In this document: positions 14,728-19,610 of the stretch, piece after piece
How positions within the stretch are numbered: the first letter of the stretch is position 1
How the letters are laid out: every line of letters begins with the position of its first letter
Source of the DNA: a virus
DNA length: 20,881 nucleotides
Strand: one strand, 5' to 3'
IMG/VR virus record: IMGVR_UViG_3300017752_003105
Location: 1-20,881 of that record
The notes under the pieces: generated by a model
Database searches by the model: none
What the model was told of the DNA's origin: nothing
Seen by the model: only the letters and a program-made list of their open reading frames with translations
Made by a program: the position numbers and the translations under genes

Positions 14728-15669
14728 ATGAACAAGCAAGATGAATTTCTCTGGGTTGAAAAATACCGTCCACAAAAACTGAGCGAGTGTATCTTACCCT
14801 CCTCTCTCTTGGATACATTCCAACAGTTCGTGGATGCAGGAGAAATATCTAACTTGTTGTTATGTGGCACTGCTGGCACGGGTAAGACGACGGTCGCTCG
14901 TGCGTTGTGTAACGAATTAGGATGTGACTATATTATTATCAACGGCTCTGAGGAGTCTGGTATCGATGTTCTTCGGACAAAGATTAAAGACTTCGCCAGC
15001 ACTGTGTCCTTTGAGGGCAAGCCAAAAGTAGTTATCCTTGACGAAGCAGATTATTTGAATCCTAATTCGACACAACCAGCCTTGCGTGCATTTATTGAGG
15101 AATTCTCCTCTAACTGTCGGTTCATATTTACCTGTAACTTCCGAAACAGGATTATTGAACCACTACACAGTCGGACTACTGTGATTGATTTCAAACTCGG
15201 TAAGTCTGAACGGCAACAGATGGCTGCTCGCTTTATGAAGCGAATGTCAAATATCCTAGATGGGGAGAGTGTTGAGTATTCTGAAAAAGTTCTTGCTGAA
15301 CTTTTGATGAAACACTTCCCTGACTATCGCCGTGTCCTCAATGAACTGCAACGCTACAGTGTGTCTGGTAAAATCGACGAGGGAATCCTTTCTAACCTCG
15401 CTGAAGTAAATACCAAGGCACTGATTGATAGTCTGCGTGATAAAGACTGGAAGAAGATGCGACAGTGGGTCGCGAATAATGTTGACGCTGACCCACAAGG
15501 CGTGTATCGTAAAATCTATGATACGCTCCTCGATAAAGTGGCGCAAGTTCCTCAACTGGTTCTTTTGATCGCAGACTATCAATATAAGGCAGCGTTTGTT
15601 GCCGACCAAGAAATTAATTTGACTGCATGTCTAACGGAGATTATGGCAAATGTTGAGTTTAGAGGTTGA
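14728..15669 (+). CDS. 44: gp44 clamp-loader ATPase subunit
   Basis: The protein is 313 aa, near T4 gp44 (319 aa). It opens FLWVEKYRPQKLSECILP, matching the T4 segment EQKYRPSTIDECILP. Walker A is GTAGTGKTT (47-55) and Walker B is VVILDEAD (101-108). The usual clamp-loader SRC motif reads SRT (148-150). The C-terminal collar region aligns in outline (NFPDFRK in T4, HFPDYRR here). Four gp44 with one gp62 load the gp45 clamp onto primer-template DNA. ATG 14728 has GGAG just upstream (TTAGGAGTGCC). The 3' end overlaps the TauD-like gene by 20 bases. Confidence 0.95.
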   Translation: MNKQDEFLWVEKYRPQKLSECILPSSLLDTFQQFVDAGEISNLLLCGTAGTGKTTVARALCNELGCDYIIINGSEESGIDVLRTKIKDFASTVSFEGKPKVVILDEADYLNPNSTQPALRAFIEEFSSNCRFIFTCNFRNRIIEPLHSRTTVIDFKLGKSERQQMAARFMKRMSNILDGESVEYSEKVLAELLMKHFPDYRRVLNELQRYSVSGKIDEGILSNLAEVNTKALIDSLRDKDWKKMRQWVANNVDADPQGVYRKIYDTLLDKVAQVPQLVLLIADYQYKAAFVADQEINLTACLTEIMANVEFRG

Positions 15670-16453
15670 TTTAAAAAACCCAACAGTAGATACAGCTGAT
15701 ATTGTATCAGAGGCACTTGCTGAACATTTAATTGTTGTAGTAAGAAACCAACAGATTACACCAGAAGAACAATTAACATTCTGTAAGATGATTGGTGATG
15801 TTGAAACACATTGGGATAATGACTGGAAACGTGAGCGTATGGGTAGTTTATCCATCGCTGATGGTGTTACTCGTGTTACGGGTGCTATTGGCCATGATGG
15901 TCGCCCAGGATTATTCCACAAACCAGAGACGCTTGAGTGGCATGCCAATTCTGTCACAAAAGACGACCGACATTCGATTGTTTGGATTTATGCGAATAAA
16001 GGTTCACGGGGGTCGAGGACTAGCTGGATCAATATGCTAAAGGTTTACGAATCCTTGCCATCAGAGATACGGACTGAACTTGAAACAATGAAGATACACA
16101 CCAAGCATGTCGCTGAAGTTAATGGTGGTTCTGAAAAATCTTTCTTTAATGATGTGGTCTCAGAGACAGCGTTTGATGTTGTCCGCGAAAACTCTGAGGG
16201 TCAAAAAGGATTGTATTATCCGTTCTTGCAAATATCTCATTCGCCAACACACGAAGATAAATTTGAAGAACTGCATCAAATAATCGTTGAGCATGCACTA
16301 GATCCCTATTATATGTATCACCACGATTGGATCGATGGTGATGTTGTCATTTCTGATCAGTGGCTGACATTACATCAACGCGAAGCATTTGAGAATATCG
16401 AGGAAAGAGAAATGCATAGAATTGCTTTCAATTATGGAGATAGTAATGCTTGA
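15650..16453 (+). CDS. TauD/TfdA-like Fe(II)/2-oxoglutarate dioxygenase homologue
   Basis: The protein is 267 aa from ATG 15650, with GGAG at 15636-15639. The layout matches E. coli TauD closely. The first metal motif is H98-A-N100 (LEWHAN), then GSRTSWIN, then the distal DVVISDQWLTLHQR with H242. R253 and R257 lie 11 and 15 residues after H242, as TauD R266 (2-oxoglutarate) and R270 (taurine) do after H255. The Fe-binding Asp of TauD (D101) is Asn100 here. The family normally oxidises small substrates with Fe(II), 2-oxoglutarate and oxygen. Substrate here unknown, and activity uncertain because of Asn100. The gene lies between 44 and 62, overlapping both, so it is tightly co-expressed with the clamp loader. 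Confidence 0.85.
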   Translation: MLSLEVDLKNPTVDTADIVSEALAEHLIVVVRNQQITPEEQLTFCKMIGDVETHWDNDWKRERMGSLSIADGVTRVTGAIGHDGRPGLFHKPETLEWHANSVTKDDRHSIVWIYANKGSRGSRTSWINMLKVYESLPSEIRTELETMKIHTKHVAEVNGGSEKSFFNDVVSETAFDVVRENSEGQKGLYYPFLQISHSPTHEDKFEELHQIIVEHALDPYYMYHHDWIDGDVVISDQWLTLHQREAFENIEEREMHRIAFNYGDSNA

Positions 16454-16889
16454 GGGGATGGGCGATCCTGTTGTCACGGTCGACGAGGAACAATTTAAAG
16501 TTAAGAAGAAAGCGATTAGTCCATTCGATTTCGCCAATAGTATCAACTATACAAAAGATAATTTAATCGTTGATGACTGGTCGGAAAAACAATACAATGC
16601 ATTTATCGTGAACAAGGCACTAAGCTATGGTGCTGACACTGTCATCGCTGCTAATGAGATGAACAGTCGCCCACATATCGATAAGAAAGCACAGTATGAT
16701 TTTCTTCGCGGTATCGTGCGCAAGAAAAAGCGTTTCAACAAATGGCTGAAGGCAGAAAAAGAAGAACAACTAGAACTGGTCAAAGAGTATTACGGATACA
16801 ACAACACAAAGGCAGCTGCCGCTCTCCGTATTCTGAATCCTGATCAGATTGCAACGATAAAGAAAAAGCTATCTCGTGGTGGTCAATAG
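16446..16889 (+). CDS. 62: gp62 clamp-loader small subunit
   Basis: The protein is 147 aa from ATG 16446, which has GGAGATAGTA before it. In-frame ATG 16434 and TTG 16389 lie deep in the upstream gene. The core SPFDFANSINYTKDNLIVDD, then EKQYNAFIVNKALSYG, RPHIDKKAQYDFLRG and KKRFNKWLK, fits gp62 as found in marine T4-like phages and loosely matches T4 (FMVENALSQFP, RGKRYGKWAK). It is shorter than T4 gp62 (187 aa). It forms the fifth subunit of the clamp loader with four gp44. Position after 44 and before regA agrees with T4. Its 3' end overlaps the opposite-strand gene by 21 bases, tail to tail. Confidence 0.88.
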   Translation: MLEGMGDPVVTVDEEQFKVKKKAISPFDFANSINYTKDNLIVDDWSEKQYNAFIVNKALSYGADTVIAANEMNSRPHIDKKAQYDFLRGIVRKKKRFNKWLKAEKEEQLELVKEYYGYNNTKAAAALRILNPDQIATIKKKLSRGGQ

Positions 16890-17564
16890 TTGTCTTCCAC
16901 CTAATTCCTTGCGAACATCTACATATTTTCTATAGTAACCAAACTGTATAGCCAAGCTATCACCAGTGTATTTTGAACTACCACCACAGTTATGAAATTT
17001 TTTGTTGTTCAATAAGACTGGTGATTTTATTTTGGCATAATCAACTTCACATACCTTACTTGACTCGTCATCAGAATCATAATAATAAGTCGATCTATAC
17101 TTATCGTAATCAGGGAATAGTGGTATGTTAATATTACAAGACCGCACATAGTCTGGATCTTTGTGTATATGATATGGTCTTGTTACGTCTCTTCCATATA
17201 TAAAACAAACTTCATCGGCGTTATACCGTTCCCTTATTTCATCTATTAACTCATTCCCAATCGCTTCGAATGTCTCTGGTGAATTCATCTTATTGTAAAA
17301 GATAAAGGGTGAAGAAAGTGACTCATTATTATATGTATCCCACATTTCTTTGAGATCCCTTTTATTAGGATCTATGCCAAACTGCTTGAGGTAATCTATG
17401 TAGGGGTTGTTTTTAGTATCGATTGCTTTTTCGATTAAGGTTTGTGTGAAGTTAGACCAATATTGTTGCAGATTTTTTTCTCTCCAAGTATTGATCATAT
17501 ACTCTTGCTCTTCAACTGCAAGTAAATTCTTAACAGGTGAATAGTATTTTTCATTTCTAGCCAT
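16869..17564 (-). CDS. Lone minus-strand gene, 2OG-Fe(II) oxygenase-like
   Basis: The protein is 231 aa from ATG 17564-17562 on the minus strand, stopping at 16871-16869. The C-terminal half resembles phage 2-oxoglutarate/Fe(II) oxygenases. It has PYHIHKDPDYVRSCNINIPL with H134-x-D136, then a Tyr-rich strand (STYYYD), a turn PVLLNNKKFHNCGG with possible third ligand H191, and a final strand LAIQFGYY. A clear 2-oxoglutarate-binding arginine is not evident. The N-terminal half is helical (NTWREKNLQQYWSNFTQTL) with no recognised family. It is the only minus-strand gene in the window and is AT-rich (17 G or C in 17281-17340). No ribosome site precedes the ATG, and a late-promoter box ends 5 bases upstream of it. 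Confidence 0.75.
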   Translation of the reverse strand: MARNEKYYSPVKNLLAVEEQEYMINTWREKNLQQYWSNFTQTLIEKAIDTKNNPYIDYLKQFGIDPNKRDLKEMWDTYNNESLSSPFIFYNKMNSPETFEAIGNELIDEIRERYNADEVCFIYGRDVTRPYHIHKDPDYVRSCNINIPLFPDYDKYRSTYYYDSDDESSKVCEVDYAKIKSPVLLNNKKFHNCGGSSKYTGDSLAIQFGYYRKYVDVRKELGGRQLLTTTR

Positions 17565-17569
17565 ACTGA

Positions 17570-17581
17570 TATTTATAAATA
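17570..17581. promoter_or_regulatory. Palindromic bidirectional late promoter
   Basis: TATTTATAAATA is a perfect 12-bp palindrome. It contains TATAAATA on the + strand (17574-17581) and TATAAATA on the - strand (17577-17570), both exact matches to the T4 late consensus. With T4 geometry (box at -13 to -6) the + transcript starts at 17587, giving a 22-base leader with AAGGA before regA ATG 17609. The - transcript starts at 17564, the A of the minus-strand gene's ATG. The two boxes share four bases, so both directions cannot be occupied at once. Confidence 0.65.
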
Positions 17582-17608
17582 AAAATATAATAATAATAAG
17601 GATCTGTA

Positions 17609-18022
17609 ATGAGTGAAGATTTCTTCGACATTGATTATCCTGGATATGCGCCGTTAGAAATCAAACTTAAAAAGTCAGATGACTTTCTTAAGATCCGCGA
17701 GACCCTTTCTCGCATCGGTGTTGCTTCCAGAAAAGAAAAAGTTTTATACCAATCTTGTCATATTCTGCACAAGAAAGGTCGATATTTCATCACACACTTT
17801 AAAGAGTTGTTTGCACTAGATGGCAAGGATGCCGACTTCGGTGAGGGAGATATCGAACGTCGCAACACCATCGCGAAACTTCTCGCCGACTGGGAACTTC
17901 TTGAAGTTATCAGCCCAGAATTATATGAAACTAAAGCCCCATTGAGTCAAATAAAAGTCCTACCGTTCAAAGAAAAGAGTGAGTGGGAATTAATTACCAA
18001 ATATAATATTGGTAAAAAATAG
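17609..18022 (+). CDS. regA: RegA translational repressor
   Basis: The protein is 137 aa. Its core, DFLKIRETLSRIGVASRK, then VLYQSCHILHKKGRYFITHFKEL, ALDGKDADFG and RRNTIAKLLADWELLEVI, fits T4 RegA (122 aa) along nearly its full length. There is a roughly 20-residue N-terminal part with no T4 equivalent in my memory (MSEDFFDIDYPGYAPLEIKL). RegA binds AU-rich start regions of many early phage mRNAs and blocks their translation, its own included. ATG 17609 has AAGGA at 17598-17602. The leader is AT-only apart from this site (repeated ATA units at 17584-17597), a plausible autoregulatory target. Order 62-regA-43 follows T4. Confidence 0.95.
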   Translation: MSEDFFDIDYPGYAPLEIKLKKSDDFLKIRETLSRIGVASRKEKVLYQSCHILHKKGRYFITHFKELFALDGKDADFGEGDIERRNTIAKLLADWELLEVISPELYETKAPLSQIKVLPFKEKSEWELITKYNIGKK

Positions 18023-18051
18023 TTGACTTTTCAACAATAACTCCTTATATA
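18023..18051 (+). promoter_or_regulatory. Sigma70-like promoter for hsp20
   Basis: TTGACT (18023-18028), 17 bases, then TATATA (18046-18051). It begins right after the regA stop (18020-18022). The predicted start is near 18058. A 5-bp inverted repeat GTTGA-CTTT-TCAAC (18022-18035) covers the -35 and could be an operator or a small hairpin in read-through RNA. Confidence 0.7.
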
Positions 18052-18056
18052 TAGAG

Positions 18057-18079
18057 TATCGATGCCTGATGGGTCGATA
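18057..18079 (+). promoter_or_regulatory. Stem-loop at the 5' end of the hsp20 leader
   Basis: TATCGA (18057-18062) pairs with TCGATA (18074-18079). The inner bases add a T-G wobble and, past one unpaired G, two C-G pairs (CC 18065-18066 with GG 18071-18072), closing a TGAT loop. The stem begins at the predicted transcription start, so the mRNA would carry a 5'-terminal hairpin, which usually protects against decay. About 20 bases separate it from the ribosome site TAAGGAG (18098-18104). Confidence 0.5.
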
Positions 18080-18111
18080 TATTTTAACTCGCTTTTTTAA
18101 GGAGAACCAAA

Positions 18112-18576
18112 ATGGTTACGAAAACTTTCCGCGCAAGCGATCTACATGAGATCGCAAAACAACTTACCCCACACACAGTTGGATTCAATACAGTCTTTGA
18201 GAACCTACATCGCGTCTCATTGACCGAGAGTCAATATCCCCCATACAATATTGTAGATAGAGGTGATGACCAGTTTACGATTGAGATTGCAGCTGCTGGG
18301 TTTGACGAGAAAGATCTAGAGATTACACAGCTTCCTGAGACCAATGAATTGGTCATTGAAGGTAAGACCGAAGATGGAGACAAGAAGTATCTACACAAAG
18401 GTATTGCTTCTCGTAATTTTAAACGGTCTTTTGCACTACATCAAGATGTTCAAGTGACGGGTGCATTAATGGTTCAAGGTGTTCTCAACATCCACCTCGA
18501 ACGAGTAGTTCCAGAAGAACGCAAACCTCGTAAGATCGATATCGGTCTAGATGAAAAGCAGTTCTTGCAGGACTAA
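18112..18576 (+). CDS. hsp20: Small heat-shock protein (Hsp20/IbpA type)
   Basis: The protein is 154 aa. Residues about 40-140 form an alpha-crystallin domain: YPPYNIVDRGDDQFTIEIAA, AGFDEKDLEI, LVIEGKTED, KKYLHKGIASRNFKRSFAL and GVLNIHLERVVPEERKPRKI, the IbpA-like order. The N-terminus (VGFNTVFENLHRVS) matches the IbpA feature around TVGFDRLF. It is an ATP-independent holdase that keeps unfolded proteins soluble. Hsp20 genes are widespread in T4-like cyanophages and related marine phages. It has its own promoter, a structured leader and a strong ribosome site (TAAGGAG). An upstream CTCCTTA (18041-18047) is a perfect complement to that site but is present only in RNA reading through from regA. 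Confidence 0.94.
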   Translation: MVTKTFRASDLHEIAKQLTPHTVGFNTVFENLHRVSLTESQYPPYNIVDRGDDQFTIEIAAAGFDEKDLEITQLPETNELVIEGKTEDGDKKYLHKGIASRNFKRSFALHQDVQVTGALMVQGVLNIHLERVVPEERKPRKIDIGLDEKQFLQD

Positions 18577-18583
18577 TAAATAA

Positions 18584-18606
18584 GGGGGAGCAGTGGTTGT
18601 TCCCCC
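18584..18606 (+). terminator. GC-rich stem-loop after hsp20, possible weak terminator
   Basis: GGGGGA (18584-18589) and TCCCCC (18601-18606) form a 6-bp stem with an 11-base loop. ATAA (18580-18583) and TTAT (18610-18613) could extend it past a 3-base bulge. It starts 8 bases after the hsp20 stop. No U-run follows on the + strand (AACTTATAGG), so it is not a standard rho-independent terminator. It may slow transcription or protect the hsp20 mRNA 3' end. Confidence 0.35.
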
Positions 18607-18623
18607 AACTTATAGGATATATT

Positions 18624-18935
18624 ATGATTCAAATTCTAAAACTTTCTTCAGGCGAAGAACTTATCGGCACTGTATCAGACATGGAAGTCGAGGGTCGCCA
18701 AGTTATCAAAATCGAAAAGCCAGCTGTAATTGTTATGCAGCCAATCGATGGTCAGCCAGAAAAATTTGGTATTGGTCTTGCACCATATGCCCCATACGCT
18801 GAAGAAAACAGTGTCACGATTTTACCAAATGGTATCATTGGCATCATGATGCCTTCTGCTGCTTTGAAGAACGAGTATAATACTCATTACGGTTCGGGTA
18901 TCATCACACCACAGAAACCTAAGATTGAAGTTTAA
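18624..18935 (+). CDS. Sm-like (LSm) small protein
   Basis: The protein is 103 aa from ATG 18624, with AGGA at 18614-18617. An in-frame ATG at 18597 lies inside the hairpin and lacks a site. The start MIQILKLSSGEELIGTVSDM matches the Sm1 pattern (strand, then G, then strand) of phage LSm-like proteins. KIEKPAVIVMQP and ILPNGIIGIMMPSAALKNEY fit later strands and an extension. Related small proteins in marine T4-like phages lie near replication genes and have no proven role. LSm folds usually bind RNA, which would suit its place beside regA, but no RNA-binding residues can be assigned. It is followed by a TAATG overlap. Confidence 0.8.
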   Translation: MIQILKLSSGEELIGTVSDMEVEGRQVIKIEKPAVIVMQPIDGQPEKFGIGLAPYAPYAEENSVTILPNGIIGIMMPSAALKNEYNTHYGSGIITPQKPKIEV

Positions 18936-19579
18936 TGTCTACACTTCTCTGCAATCTACCTAACAATAAAGTTTATGTTCGTAAAGAATACCTGATGGAT
19001 CATCAGGAGGGACACGGTGAGTTTGTTGAGGGTCATTGGGTAACTTGTAAGTCTCTTCCAGGAAGAGCATTTTACTTCGAGACATATCTGCCTGAGTATG
19101 GTGCGTTGTATGATAAGCTACCCATCTCAGCTTTTGTATCAGAACCTAAAACACCAGACCCAGATCTTCCACTACAAGACTTACAGTTTTGGAATGCTAT
19201 GGATTATGGTGTCACAGCGATCTATAAGCAGTTTATAGGTAGTATGGACTTCGAGGTTTTCACTCGGAGCCATCAAATTATTAAAGGAACTTACTGTTTC
19301 ACTCTGGATAATTATCACGCACAAAGTGATGAGCCAGATTATAGCACAGCTGAAGTTCCCGAAGAACATAAATCATTCAATGTTCTCGAACTAGAGAACG
19401 GTCAGTATGCTGCATACCCCAATAATCGTATGCGTGTTTATGATAACTCACTGACTCCACCTGAACCAAAGATGCCAGACTTCAAAGTGTCGACCGATTT
19501 CTATCAAGTAGAAAATGGGTATGAGTATCGTTTAGGTGATGTAGATGATTATTTTTGGAAAACCAAAGATAACACTTGA
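18935..19579 (+). CDS. 214-aa conserved protein preceding gene 43
   Basis: ATG 18935 lies in a TAATG overlap with the Sm-like gene. The product opens MSTLLCNLPNNKVYVRKEYL and contains FETYLPEYGALYDKLPISAF, LQDLQFWNAMDYGV and GTYCFTLDNYH, a pattern I associate with a conserved protein upstream of the polymerase in marine T4-like phages. No catalytic motif or membrane segment is visible. Its stop TGA (19577-19579) lies inside a promoter-like -35 box, and gene 43 starts 31 bases later. Conserved position beside gene 43 suggests a replication- or RNA-related role, unproven. Confidence 0.85.
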   Translation: MSTLLCNLPNNKVYVRKEYLMDHQEGHGEFVEGHWVTCKSLPGRAFYFETYLPEYGALYDKLPISAFVSEPKTPDPDLPLQDLQFWNAMDYGVTAIYKQFIGSMDFEVFTRSHQIIKGTYCFTLDNYHAQSDEPDYSTAEVPEEHKSFNVLELENGQYAAYPNNRMRVYDNSLTPPEPKMPDFKVSTDFYQVENGYEYRLGDVDDYFWKTKDNT

Positions 19580-19604
19580 CTATTTACCCTCACTAGGGCA
19601 TAAT
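19576..19604 (+). promoter_or_regulatory. Promoter-like element abutting the gene 43 start
   Basis: TTGACT (19576-19581), 17 bases, then CATAAT (19599-19604; 5 of 6). The predicted start, 7 bases past the -10, is 19611, the A of the gene 43 ATG, so a transcript would be leaderless. It may be a true promoter or a by-product of the packed junction. Confidence 0.45.
19587..19598 (+). promoter_or_regulatory. Small hairpin over the gene 43 ribosome-site region
   Basis: CCCT (19587-19590), loop CACT, then AGGG (19595-19598) form a 4-bp stem that hides the only Shine-Dalgarno-like sequence before gene 43. T4 gp43 represses its own translation by binding a hairpin just 5' of its ribosome site. This could be an equivalent, with a shorter stem and loop than T4's. 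It is outside a transcript starting at 19611, so it matters only for read-through mRNA. Confidence 0.4.
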
Positions 19605-19610
19605 GAAAAC

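Noticed and set aside
17564-17609. Frameshift or misassembly as explanation for the reversed gene
   Set aside because: The minus-strand frame is open for 231 codons with a sensible protein pattern, and the flanking genes 62 and regA are intact at both ends.
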